Assembly: GCA_903824045.1 (NCBI GenBank)
Contig: CAIJVD010000005.1
Location: 1 to 50,189 of the forward strand
DNA from: an uncultured Chlorobiaceae bacterium
GTDB taxonomy: Bacteria; Bacteroidota; Chlorobiia; Chlorobiales; Chlorobiaceae
Reading direction: 5' to 3'
Length of the DNA stretch: 50,189 nucleotides
In this document: one piece after another, positions 1 through 8,667 of the stretch
Numbering within the stretch: the stretch's first letter is position 1
How the letters are laid out: the number at the start of each line of letters is the position of its first letter
The notes under the pieces: model-generated
Told to the model about the DNA's origin: nothing
The model's database searches: none
The model's input: only the letters and a program-made list of their open reading frames with translations
Translations under genes and position numbers: made by a program

Positions 1-39
1 ATATCACCGGAAGATTCAGTTAACCATTTTACCAAGCAG

Positions 40-729
40 ATGCCAATGTCAGAACGCCCGGTTCATGAGCTTATAAAGGAACTTGAGAGAGTGCTGGTGC
101 AGCTCTCCGACAAGGTTCTGGAGAACTTCTTCAACGCCCTGAAGGCTCTCAGAGAGGAGGATGCAGAGGGCGCACGACGCATCAGGGCGGTGGACGACGA
201 GATCGATCTTGCCGAGGTCACCCTTGAGCAGCGCTGCCTTGCCTTTCTGGCATTGCAGCAGCCGGTTGCCCGAGATCTGCGCACGATTGTGACCATTATC
301 AAGATCAACGACGACCTTGAGCGCATTGGCGACCTGGCGGTGCACATCATCGACCGTATGCCGGAGATCAGCCCCGAGATGCTCGACTCCTTCGAGTTTG
401 AGAAGATGGGGGTGCATGCCGGCCAGATGGTAAAGATGTCGATCGAGGCCTTTGTCTCAAAAGACCGGGCCCTGGCCGAAAAGGTTCGTGCGCTCGATGA
501 AGAGGTCGACATGATGCACCGCACCGTGTTCAAAAAGGTTACACAGCTGATGAAGAGCCCCGGCTCAAACGTCGATCAGCTGATTTCGGCGCTCAGCATC
601 TCTCGCTACATTGAGCGCATGGCCGACCACGCTACTCGCATCGCCATTGAATCTATCTACCTGGTGACCGGTGAGATCGTTCGCCACCGGGAGGGTCTCA
701 ATGAGAGCTTTACCGAACTCCTGCAGTGA
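40..729 (+). CDS. phoU: PhoU-family phosphate regulatory protein
   Basis: A 229-residue all-helical PhoU protein. The family is cytoplasmic and links the Pst phosphate transporter to the PhoR sensor, keeping the Pho regulon off when phosphate is plentiful. Both three-helix repeats are visible: each carries the family metal-site pattern, as LERIGD near residue 94 and IERMADHA near residue 192. The stretch LALQQPVARDLRTI is typical of PhoU. The frame is open back to the left edge of the window, so the ATG at 40 is a choice, not a proof; ATG 46 is also possible and no clear ribosome site precedes either. A pst operon would be expected to the left of the window. The next gene encodes a second PhoU-fold protein. 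Confidence 0.92.
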   Translation: MPMSERPVHELIKELERVLVQLSDKVLENFFNALKALREEDAEGARRIRAVDDEIDLAEVTLEQRCLAFLALQQPVARDLRTIVTIIKINDDLERIGDLAVHIIDRMPEISPEMLDSFEFEKMGVHAGQMVKMSIEAFVSKDRALAEKVRALDEEVDMMHRTVFKKVTQLMKSPGSNVDQLISALSISRYIERMADHATRIAIESIYLVTGEIVRHREGLNESFTELLQ

Positions 730-782
730 GTGGTCAGCTTTTGTGCAGGCCCAGGAGCCGCATGCAGTTTTTTTTTGCAATT

Positions 783-820
783 AATCCTTCGGGACTGCTA
801 AATTGAAACTACGAAGGATT
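783..820. promoter_or_regulatory. 9-bp perfect inverted repeat between the two PhoU-type genes
   Basis: AATCCTTCG at 783-791 is repeated as its exact reverse complement CGAAGGATT at 812-820, with 20 bases between. It ends 36 bases before the next gene. A run of nine T (768-776) lies just upstream and may belong to termination of phoU. The arms are long enough for an operator or an RNA stem; there is no T tract after the second arm, so it is not an ordinary terminator. Its role is inference. Confidence 0.4.
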
Positions 821-856
821 TATCGTCAACAATCATAAGCAAGGTGTTTTAACCCA

Positions 857-1588
857 ATGGCCACAATGTTAGGAAAGCTTTTCGGCGATTCGTCGAAATC
901 TACAGCAACCCCCCAGGCGTTTACCATCAAAATTGATCCGGCAAAGTTTGGTCTTGCAACAAAGCCGGAGGAGACGGTCCATATCCAGCTTGAATCACTC
1001 AAGCAGAAACTTACCAAGCTCTCCTCGAACGTTGAGAACAACCTGATGCTCAGCATCCGGGCTTCAACCAAGCATAACGTCGAGCTGGCCTCATCGGCCT
1101 TCAAGTTCGATGAAGAGTATATCCGCAAGGGCAAGTTTGAGGTTGAGTATCGTACGCTTGCCTATGCTTCGTTCCAGAATCTTGAGGAGAAGGATCTCAA
1201 GGCGGTCAGGGATGCGCGCATGATTCTGCGTGAGCTTGAGAAGCTGGCCCAGTTCGCGCTTGATATCGCCGACAAGACCGAATATGTGCAGTTTGCAAAT
1301 GTCCAGGAGCTCCACAAGGATGAGTATGGACTGAAGCCCATGGGTGACATTACGGCAGAGATGATCAAGAAGGCGGTAGAGGCCTATGTGAGCGGCAACT
1401 CGAAACATGCCAGTGAGACGCTCGTCATGATGAATGAGATCCAGAGCCTTTATGAGAACGCAGTCTCGAAACTCAAGTCATCGGTGAATGACCAGAATAT
1501 CACCAATCATACCGGCACGCTCTCGATCATCGAGCATGTGAAGGCATCTGCGGATGTAGCCTGTTCTATCGCCAGCCATTTCTGCTGA
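857..1588 (+). CDS. Divergent PhoU-like helical protein
   Basis: A 243-residue soluble, largely helical protein. After an N-terminal stretch of about 55 residues that looks unlike PhoU, the rest follows the PhoU plan of two helical repeats (about residues 55-150 and 160-240), with KDLKAVRDARMILRELEKLAQFALDIADK matching the position where PhoU has its metal motif, but without the full ExxxD clusters. It follows phoU directly and is preceded by AAGGTG at 841-846, a plausible ribosome site ten bases before the ATG. The likely role is phosphate signalling or binding of an anion transporter partner; this is inferred from fold and neighbour only. A terminator follows at 1621-1650. Confidence 0.7.
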   Translation: MATMLGKLFGDSSKSTATPQAFTIKIDPAKFGLATKPEETVHIQLESLKQKLTKLSSNVENNLMLSIRASTKHNVELASSAFKFDEEYIRKGKFEVEYRTLAYASFQNLEEKDLKAVRDARMILRELEKLAQFALDIADKTEYVQFANVQELHKDEYGLKPMGDITAEMIKKAVEAYVSGNSKHASETLVMMNEIQSLYENAVSKLKSSVNDQNITNHTGTLSIIEHVKASADVACSIASHFC

Positions 1589-1620
1589 GAGCGGGTTTCG
1601 TCTTTTTACTGTTTTGTGTG

Positions 1621-1650
1621 ATAAAGAGCGAACATCGGTTCGCTTTTTAT
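1621..1650 (+). terminator. Rho-independent terminator after the PhoU-like gene
   Basis: AGCGAAC at 1627-1633 pairs with GTTCGCT at 1638-1644 across an ATCG tetraloop, and further A-T pairs extend the stem into the T run at 1644-1648. It lies 33 bases after the stop of the PhoU-like gene and separates it from the efflux genes. Confidence 0.75.
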
Positions 1651-1747
1651 CGTTTAATGGAGTGTGAGTTGTGACCGCTTTTCGAGTTTCCATAGTGCAG
1701 CCCCGGGAGGCATGTAGCCTTTGTGAACATTTTTTGAATTTCGAATA

Positions 1748-2851
1748 ATGAAGAGTGACCGATCGAAAGCCGGATGGCCCCGTAGGAGCAAGCTCACAGC
1801 CGTTCTGCTGTTTATTGTTGCCTCCCTTCTGACTTTCTGGTTTTTTCAGCGTCGTGAGCCTGTGAAAGTCAAGCCCCAGGGGGTTTTCGACCGTATTCCC
1901 GTCTCTGTGACCACTGTGTCGAAGGCTGCCGTGCGTGACAGCTTCAGCATTGTCGGCACCGTCGAGGCCTTCAGGGAGGCTGATATCTATGCCGAGACCG
2001 CAGGGATTGCGCGCAAGGTTCTTGCCGGGCCGGGTGAGAGGAAAAAGGCTGGCGACGGACTGATAGTGGTTGATGATGAGCTTGCTTCGGCTCGGCTGAA
2101 GAGTGCTGATGCCCACTACCGCCAGTCATCAAGGGATGCGGAGCGCTACCGGAAGCTCTACAGCGAAGGCGCCGTCGCCCTTTCGGCCTTTGAAACCGCC
2201 CAGCTCCAGAAGGAGGCAGCGGAGGCTGAATTTACCTCGGCTACACGCAAATTCAGGGACACGAAGGTTTCGGCCCCTTTTTCGGGGGTTGTTACCGCAC
2301 GCTTTGTCGAGCAGGGTGAACTGGTACGCGAGGGGATGAAGGTTGCGCACATGGTCGATATGGCGAAGGTGAAGGTGATCGTTTTCGTGCCGGAGCGGCA
2401 GCTTTCAAAGTTTCATCCGGGTCTTTCTCTCACCATCACCAGCGACCTCTATCCCACAGAGCGTTTCAAGGGAACGGTTGCTGCTGTGAGCGACAAGAGC
2501 GGGCGTGACCATACCTGCAAGGTTGAAGTGGTGCTTTTGAACCCGCCGAAAAGCACACTCCGCTCGGGCATGTTCGCCCGAGTGCTCTACGAAGGGGGCG
2601 GGAGCAGGGAGGCGCTTCTTGTGCCCCGTAGCGCGCTTGTTGGCGGAATCAGGCGTCCGGAGCTTTTCGTGGTTCAGGGCGGCAAGGCCCTTTTGAGGAG
2701 GGTTGTGGCAGGTCTTGAATTCCAGAAACAGGTCGAGGTGCTCGAAGGGGTTGCAGCCGGTGAAGAGGTGGTTACAAGCGGCCAGGAGGAGCTAAAGAGT
2801 GGCTCACAGGTCACCGTTATCAGCGAGAAAAAGAGCCAGGCAAAACCATGA
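1748..2851 (+). CDS. RND efflux periplasmic adaptor (membrane fusion protein)
   Basis: A 367-residue adaptor of the AcrA/MdtA type, which bridges an inner-membrane RND pump and an outer-membrane channel. A single N-terminal membrane segment lies at about residues 16-34. It is followed by the barrel-sandwich start (DIYAETAGIARKVL), a short coiled hairpin (about 110-165), the second lipoyl half (TKVSAPFSGVVTARFVEQGE), a beta-barrel domain and a membrane-proximal domain ending near 355. The length is normal. The stop overlaps the start of the pump gene by four bases (ATGA), so the two are translationally coupled. No lipobox is present, so it is anchored by its membrane helix. The substrate cannot be read from the sequence. 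Confidence 0.93.
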   Translation: MKSDRSKAGWPRRSKLTAVLLFIVASLLTFWFFQRREPVKVKPQGVFDRIPVSVTTVSKAAVRDSFSIVGTVEAFREADIYAETAGIARKVLAGPGERKKAGDGLIVVDDELASARLKSADAHYRQSSRDAERYRKLYSEGAVALSAFETAQLQKEAAEAEFTSATRKFRDTKVSAPFSGVVTARFVEQGELVREGMKVAHMVDMAKVKVIVFVPERQLSKFHPGLSLTITSDLYPTERFKGTVAAVSDKSGRDHTCKVEVVLLNPPKSTLRSGMFARVLYEGGGSREALLVPRSALVGGIRRPELFVVQGGKALLRRVVAGLEFQKQVEVLEGVAAGEEVVTSGQEELKSGSQVTVISEKKSQAKP

Positions 2852-5800
2852 CGCTGACCGAACTCTCCATAAAACGGCCGACCCTCATTGTCGTTCTCTT
2901 TTCGGTGCTTGCCATCCTCGGCCTCTTCAGCTACCGTCAGCTGCAGTATGAGCTGCTGCCGAAAATGACCCCTCCCGTTGTTACGGTTGCGATTCGATAC
3001 CCCGGAGCATCTCCTGCGGAGGTCGAGACCTCCTTGACAAAGCCGGTTGAGGAGGCGGTTTCGGCCATCGAAAAGATCTCCGCCATCACCTCGACCTCAA
3101 CCGAAGGTCTTGCGATCATCACCATCGAGTTTTCAAACTCGGCCAATATCGACAAGGCGCTTCAGGACGCCCAGAGGAAGGTCAACGAGGTTCGTGACCG
3201 TTTTCCGACCGAGGCAAAGGAGCCGGTTATCAGCAAATTTGCGCTTGACGAGGCACCGGTGCTCCGTATCGGAGCTACCGCTTCCATGCCTGACGGCGAG
3301 TTCTACACCATGCTCAAGGATGTGGTCAAACCCCAGCTTTCGAGCATTGCCGGGGTTGGCCAGGTCTATCTGATGGGTGGCCGGGAGCGGGAAATACGGG
3401 TTAATATCGATCTTGAACGACTTCAGGGCTACGCCCTTACGGTTTCCGATGTGCTCAAGGAGGTCGGCAAGGCTAATCTTGACTTTCCGACCGGCAAGAT
3501 CGACGATCGCGACGGGCAGTTCGTTGTTCGACTGTCGGGCAAGTTCGCCTCACTCGAAGAGCTGAAAAACCTCGCCCTGCGCTCCTCCGCAGCCTCCGGA
3601 ACGGTCTCTCTCGGCGATGTTGCTGAGGTCGAAGACGGATTCAAGGAGATCTCTACGCTTACAAGAGTCAACGGCCGGAGCGCTGTCGGCATTGTCATCA
3701 TGAAGCAGAGCGATGCCAATACGGTCGATGTGAGCCGCCTTACCCGCACGGTGCTCTCCAAACTCCAGAACCTCTACAAGGATAAAAACCTCGCTTTTGA
3801 TATTGCGCAGGATGCTTCCACTTTTACCGTTGAAGCCGTCGGCGCTGTGCAGGAGGATCTCTTTCTTGCCGTTCTTCTCGTTGCGCTCGTCATGCTGCTT
3901 TTCCTGCACAGCCTGCGCAACTCGCTGATTGTGCTTATCTCCATCCCGACCTCGCTGGTCACCACCTTTATAGGGATGTACCTTTTCGGGTTCTCGCTGA
4001 ACCTTATGACCCTGCTCTCACTTTCGCTTGTCGTCGGCATCCTTGTTGATGACTCGATCGTCGTTCTCGAGAACATCTACCGCCATCTCGAACGGGGCGA
4101 CGAACCTCGTCAGGCAGCTCTTCTCGGCAGAAACGAGATCGGCTTTACAGCACTCTCCATTACGCTTGTCGATGTGGTCGTCTTCCTTCCTCTCTCTCTG
4201 GTCAGCGGCATTGTCGGCAACATCCTTCGCGAGTTTTCCGTGGTCATGGTTATCTCCACCATGGTCAGCCTTCTGGTCTCCTTTACCCTGACCCCGCTGC
4301 TTGCCTCCCGATTCTCCAGGGTCGAGCATCTCTCGGGAAGCAACCTCTTCTCTCGCTTCGCCATATCGTTCGAGCAGGGGTTCCAGAAGTTCCGGCAGCA
4401 CTATCTGGGGCTGCTTCAGTGGAGCCTCTCGAATCCGCGCAAGGTCTTTTTCAGCGCCACAGCCCTGCTCTTGGCCTCCTTCAGCCTTCCTGCTCTCGGT
4501 TTGATAGGCGGCGAGTTTATTTCGGTCTCCGATCGTGGCGAGTTTTCGGTGATGATGGAGTTCGAGCCCGGCACCCGGCTTGAAGATACCAACCGCCTGA
4601 CGAGGATGGTCGAAGGCCGTCTCTCCCGTATTCCGGAGGTGAGGAAGGTGCTTGCCAATGTCGGCGTGTCGAGTGAAGGCTTTTTCAACCAGAGCGCCGA
4701 CAACATCTCCGAGCTCAACGTGAAGCTTGCGCCAAAGGGGGAGCGCTCCCGCTCTACCGATCTCCTCATGCAGTCGATTCGTGAGGGGCTGAAGGATATT
4801 CCGGGGCTCAAAACGAGCATCAATCCCATCGGTATTTTCGGTACGGCCAACGAGACACCGGTTGCCGTTATTATCAGCGGCCCGCTCAGGAGCCAGGTTA
4901 CCCGCGTTGCCGAAGCCCTGCGCGACAGCCTGAAAACAGTTCCGGGAACTGCCGACGTCAAGCTGACCTCGCAGCCTGGAAGTCCCGAGATGCGCGTTGT
5001 CATCGATCGCCAGAAAATGGCATCCTTCGGCCTGACCATCGCCGATGTCGGAGCGGCTCTGCGTACCGGTTATGCGGGTGACGACTCCGGCAAGTACCGG
5101 GAGGGGGAGAATGAGTATGATATCAAGGTGAAGCTCGACAGCTACTACCGCAAGGATACCGGCTCTCTTTCGGGCATCACCTTCCGCACTCCCGGGGGCG
5201 ACCAGGTCCGCCTCGACCAGTTTGTCGACTTTGTGCAGGATCGCGGCTACAGCCAGCTCCAGCGCAGGGACCGCAACAACGCAGTGTGGGTCAAGTCGCA
5301 GGTGATCGGCCGTCCGGTGGGCAGCGTCGGTCAGGATATCGAGCGCATCATCATCAACATGCAGAAAAAGGGCATCATGCCCTCAACGGTGAGCCGTGCC
5401 TATGAATCGGACCTGAAACGGCAGGGGGAGTCATTTGGCACCCTTCTGGCGGCATTCATGGTGGCTATTATCTTCGTCTATCTGATCATGGTTGCCCTCT
5501 ACGACTCCTATATCTGGCCGATGGTGGTCATGTTCTCCATTCCGCTGGCTATCATCGGGGCGCTTTTCGCTCTCGCCCTGACCGGCAAGTCGCTCAGCAT
5601 CTTCACCATCCTCGGCATTATCATGCTTGTTGGTCTCGTTGGCAAAAACGCCATTCTTCTGGTTGACTTCATCAACAAGTTCCGTAGCGAGGGGATGGAG
5701 CTCACCAGGGCTATCATCGAGAGCGGCAATGAGCGGCTACGTCCAATCCTCATGACCACCCTTACCATGATTTTCGGCCTTCTGCCGATCGCACTCTCAC

Positions 5801-5961
5801 AAAGCTCCGGCTCAGAGTGGAAATCCGGCCTTTCCGTTGCGCTTGTCGGTGGTCTCATCAGTTCGATGTTCCTCACACTGCTCGTTATCCCGGTTGTCTA
5901 CGTCTGGTTTGACGGCTTGAAGGTGAAGCTCTCATCGCTTGCAAGAGCGAAAGGGAAGTAG
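2848..5961 (+). CDS. RND-family efflux pump (HAE1/AcrB type)
   Basis: A 1037-residue inner-membrane proton-driven exporter, close to the normal length for AcrB relatives. The duplicated plan is clear: one helix, a large periplasmic loop and six helices, twice over. Proton-relay residues are present: Asp401-Asp402 in GILVDDSIVVLEN and Lys933 in GLVGKNAILLVDF, so the pump should be active. The adaptor lies immediately upstream with a four-base overlap. No TolC-like outer-membrane gene occurs in the window, so the channel must be encoded elsewhere. The sequence looks more like the broad-substrate HAE1 group than heavy-metal CusA pumps, but substrates are unknown. Confidence 0.95.
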   Translation: MTLTELSIKRPTLIVVLFSVLAILGLFSYRQLQYELLPKMTPPVVTVAIRYPGASPAEVETSLTKPVEEAVSAIEKISAITSTSTEGLAIITIEFSNSANIDKALQDAQRKVNEVRDRFPTEAKEPVISKFALDEAPVLRIGATASMPDGEFYTMLKDVVKPQLSSIAGVGQVYLMGGREREIRVNIDLERLQGYALTVSDVLKEVGKANLDFPTGKIDDRDGQFVVRLSGKFASLEELKNLALRSSAASGTVSLGDVAEVEDGFKEISTLTRVNGRSAVGIVIMKQSDANTVDVSRLTRTVLSKLQNLYKDKNLAFDIAQDASTFTVEAVGAVQEDLFLAVLLVALVMLLFLHSLRNSLIVLISIPTSLVTTFIGMYLFGFSLNLMTLLSLSLVVGILVDDSIVVLENIYRHLERGDEPRQAALLGRNEIGFTALSITLVDVVVFLPLSLVSGIVGNILREFSVVMVISTMVSLLVSFTLTPLLASRFSRVEHLSGSNLFSRFAISFEQGFQKFRQHYLGLLQWSLSNPRKVFFSATALLLASFSLPALGLIGGEFISVSDRGEFSVMMEFEPGTRLEDTNRLTRMVEGRLSRIPEVRKVLANVGVSSEGFFNQSADNISELNVKLAPKGERSRSTDLLMQSIREGLKDIPGLKTSINPIGIFGTANETPVAVIISGPLRSQVTRVAEALRDSLKTVPGTADVKLTSQPGSPEMRVVIDRQKMASFGLTIADVGAALRTGYAGDDSGKYREGENEYDIKVKLDSYYRKDTGSLSGITFRTPGGDQVRLDQFVDFVQDRGYSQLQRRDRNNAVWVKSQVIGRPVGSVGQDIERIIINMQKKGIMPSTVSRAYESDLKRQGESFGTLLAAFMVAIIFVYLIMVALYDSYIWPMVVMFSIPLAIIGALFALALTGKSLSIFTILGIIMLVGLVGKNAILLVDFINKFRSEGMELTRAIIESGNERLRPILMTTLTMIFGLLPIALSQSSGSEWKSGLSVALVGGLISSMFLTLLVIPVVYVWFDGLKVKLSSLARAKGK

Positions 5962-6000
5962 CGCCCTCTACCCATAATTCAATGTATCCTGCTGTTTGCC

Positions 6001-6402
6001 ATGCGCCTGTTTTCAGCTCAGTCGAGGGTTCTTCTGCTTTGCCGTGCGATGCTTGCCTTCTCCTGGATCTACCAGGGAGCGGTGCCGAAGATTCTCTGCC
6101 GGAGCAGCGGGGAGATCGAGCTTATCGGTCATATTATTCCCCTCTACCAGTGGGCATGTCTGGCGGTGACATGGATGGGCGTGGCCGAAATCGTTTTCGG
6201 TCTTCTCTTGCTTCTGTCGAGAGGGAGTTGGCTCTTATGGTTCAATATCGTAACTTTATCAGGGCTGCTTCTTTACGTTGCACTGCTCGAACCAGGCATG
6301 TTCACGTTGCCGTTCAACCCCCTGACGCTGAATCTTTCACTGATCACGCTTTCGGTGATCGGACTGGTGGAGTTGAAGAAATCTAAACCGGATCATGCAT
6401 GA
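6001..6402 (+). CDS. DoxX-like four-helix membrane protein
   Basis: A 133-residue protein with four predicted membrane helices (about residues 8-25, 45-72, 76-97 and 105-123). The segment FSWIYQGAVPKI near the first helix is typical of the DoxX-like family PF13781. The family's activity is not established; relatives are linked to quinone or sulfur redox chemistry. It starts 39 bases after the efflux pump and its stop overlaps the next start by four bases (ATGA at 6399), so it is coupled to the oxidase-like gene. No strong ribosome site precedes the ATG. A longer overlapping reading frame from 5982 in another phase has no recognisable protein character. Confidence 0.75.
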   Translation: MRLFSAQSRVLLLCRAMLAFSWIYQGAVPKILCRSSGEIELIGHIIPLYQWACLAVTWMGVAEIVFGLLLLLSRGSWLLWFNIVTLSGLLLYVALLEPGMFTLPFNPLTLNLSLITLSVIGLVELKKSKPDHA

Positions 6403-7697
6403 AGCCGCGACGTTTTGACCTTGAGTTGCGCTCGATTGCGGGGCTTTTCCTCTCCTTTTCCGTAACCGTTATAGCCCTTGCCTCTTTTCTCGGAGCGGCC
6501 GGTGCCCTGAGTGCCAACCACTTCCTGCTGAAGCTCCATCCCTATCTCTTTTTTGTCGGATTTGGCAATGTTGCCATTCTTCTGCTCAATCGATATCTGA
6601 CCGCAGCGATCTATCCGGAGCTGAAGATCGACCTCAGAAAACAGCTTCGCTATCTCGCCGCAGTGCTACTTGCGCTGGTGATGATCACTGTTGCAGTGGC
6701 CTTTGAGCTGCCGCTCCTGAAGGCGCTGACCGGGCTCATGCTCATGGTCGTTGTTGCAAGCCCGCTCCGTGAGATTTTTACGACTCTCTCAGTGACGAAA
6801 ATCTGGAAGGAGGTGTCGGTTCGCTACTACATTTTCGATGTTCTCTTTCTGCTCAACGCCAATCTCGGGCTCATGACCCTCGGCCTCAAGGAGGCTTTTC
6901 CCAATTGGGGTGTCATTCCGTTTTTTGTGACACAGTCATCCTATTTCCTTGGTTCCTCGTTTCCCCTGAGCATCAGCGTGATGGGCTTCCTCTATGCCTA
7001 TGCCTGGAGCCGTTCATCGAAACGCGAGCTGATCAGAAAGCTCTTCAGCCTCTGGTTCTATGTGTTTGTCGGGGGGGTTCTGCTCTTTTTGATCGTTATT
7101 CTCGCCGGATACTATTTCGGGATGATGCTGGTGAGCCATACGCTCCTGTTGGGAGTGATTGCGCTGCTGATCGCTTTTGCCGGCTATCTCTACAACTTCT
7201 ATCGCAGAAACTTCCCGCATCCGGCGCTTGCCTTTCTGCTTAGCGGTCTGGCCCTGCTCTTTGCGACCAGCGCCTACGGCATCATGAACATCTACTTTAT
7301 CAAGGGCATCCCTTTCGGTTCCACTCCGCCCATTCCGCAGGAACGGATGTGGATCTACCACTCTCACACCCATGCGGCGCTGCTCGGCTGGATCACCTTC
7401 TCCTTTATCGGCATGCTCTATATCGTTATGCCGGCCATTGCACGCTCAAACTCGCTTGAAACCCTCAGAAGCAAGGATGCGCTCTCTTCACTCCTTCCTG
7501 AGAGCGTTATGCGCAAAGCCTTTGTGCAGCTTACCCTCTTGCTTTTGTCGGCAACTGGAGTTTTGGTTGCGTTTTTTCTTTTGAACGATATGCTGCTCGC
7601 GCTCTCAGGAGTTCTCTATGGCGGTAGTGTCTATTATCTGAAGGTCAATCTCGACCGGGAGCTTTTTGCCGGAAACAGGGGAGCTGAAACGAACTGA
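6399..7697 (+). CDS. Polytopic membrane protein with heme-copper-oxidase-like His motif
   Basis: A 432-residue protein with about 12 predicted membrane helices. Near the C-terminal third it has a His-x-His-x-His cluster (His321, His323, His325) followed by ALLGWITFSFIGMLYIVMP. This resembles helix X of cbb3-type oxidase subunit I and nitric oxide reductase NorB, where a His-x-His pair binds two hemes. His41 or His47 near the second helix could be the partner low-spin heme ligand. I cannot see the paired histidines expected for a copper B site, so it may be an oxidase-fold heme protein without oxygen chemistry, or an NnrS-like protein. It is coupled to the DoxX-like gene by an ATGA overlap. 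The assignment comes from the motif only. Confidence 0.6.
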   Translation: MKPRRFDLELRSIAGLFLSFSVTVIALASFLGAAGALSANHFLLKLHPYLFFVGFGNVAILLLNRYLTAAIYPELKIDLRKQLRYLAAVLLALVMITVAVAFELPLLKALTGLMLMVVVASPLREIFTTLSVTKIWKEVSVRYYIFDVLFLLNANLGLMTLGLKEAFPNWGVIPFFVTQSSYFLGSSFPLSISVMGFLYAYAWSRSSKRELIRKLFSLWFYVFVGGVLLFLIVILAGYYFGMMLVSHTLLLGVIALLIAFAGYLYNFYRRNFPHPALAFLLSGLALLFATSAYGIMNIYFIKGIPFGSTPPIPQERMWIYHSHTHAALLGWITFSFIGMLYIVMPAIARSNSLETLRSKDALSSLLPESVMRKAFVQLTLLLLSATGVLVAFFLLNDMLLALSGVLYGGSVYYLKVNLDRELFAGNRGAETN

Positions 7698-7754
7698 ACG
7701 GTTCAGGCTTTCGCTTTTGTTCATTGCCGGCTGTCAATCGGGGAGAGTAGTGCT

Positions 7755-8624
7755 ATGGGATCTGTAAACCGGCCATATGTGACGGTTACCATACCGATGT
7801 ACAATAACGCCAGATTTATTGGTGAGACGATAACATCAGTGCTCAGCCAGAGCTTCAGCGATTTCGAACTGCTGATCTATGACGATCACTCCATCGACGG
7901 ATCATGGGAGATAGCATCCTCATGGAGCGACCCGCGCATCAAGCTCATCCGGAACCGGAAAAATCTCGGCCCTGAGGGAAACTGGAACCAGGCCATCAGC
8001 AATGTTCGGGGGAAGTATGTCAAGCTTGTCTGCGCCGATGACCTGCTTTTGCCGGGCTGCCTTGAAAAGCAGGTTGCTGTTTTTGATGACCCCTGCAACA
8101 AGGGGGTAAGTCTGGTCAGCTGCCAGAGAACCATCATCGATGCTGACGGAAAGACGCTGATAAAGAGGGTGAATTTTATGGAGGGCGGGCGCAGCAGGAC
8201 TCCCGATGTGGTCAGAAAGATGGTTCGAATGGGTACCAACATTATCGGCGAACCGGTCTGCGGGCTCTATCCGGCGGAACTGATTGCCAAAACCAGAGGC
8301 TACAGCGCCATTGTGCCCTATACCACCGATCTGGAGTTCTGGATGCAGCTGCTGCGCCATGGAGAGCTCTATGTTATTGATGACCCGCTCTGCGCCTTCC
8401 GCATCTCCAGCCTCTCCTGGTCATCGCGGATCGGCGAACTCCGCTACCAGCAGTTTATCGAGTTCATGATGCAGGCGGCGGCCGACGAGCGTAATGAGGT
8501 CACTGAGCTTGATCTCTTTATCGGAAAGATCAATTGCGCCATACAGTCGATGACCAGCCTGATGGGATTCAAGTTTTTTGCGCCTGCACCCTCCGGGCGG
8601 CAGGCCGAAGCGGGATATGCATGA
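7755..8624 (+). CDS. Family 2 glycosyltransferase
   Basis: A 289-residue GT-A fold enzyme that would move a sugar from a nucleotide-sugar donor to a surface glycan or lipid. The N-terminal nucleotide-binding half is clear: [25 protein letters not shown], then [12 protein letters not shown] and a CADD motif in the place of the family DxD metal site. The C-terminal part after about residue 230 is less conserved. GGAGAG just upstream of the ATG is a good ribosome site. It sits alone, not in a recognisable polysaccharide cluster, so donor and acceptor are unknown. Confidence 0.9.
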   Translation: MGSVNRPYVTVTIPMYNNARFIGETITSVLSQSFSDFELLIYDDHSIDGSWEIASSWSDPRIKLIRNRKNLGPEGNWNQAISNVRGKYVKLVCADDLLLPGCLEKQVAVFDDPCNKGVSLVSCQRTIIDADGKTLIKRVNFMEGGRSRTPDVVRKMVRMGTNIIGEPVCGLYPAELIAKTRGYSAIVPYTTDLEFWMQLLRHGELYVIDDPLCAFRISSLSWSSRIGELRYQQFIEFMMQAAADERNEVTELDLFIGKINCAIQSMTSLMGFKFFAPAPSGRQAEAGYA

Positions 8625-8667
8625 TCCTGTATGCTGAAATGACTACCAATTATAATGAAATACAATC

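Noticed and set aside
1478-2116. 212-codon minus-strand frame spanning the PhoU-like end and the adaptor start
   Set aside because: It crosses a terminator and two plus-strand genes and shows no family features.
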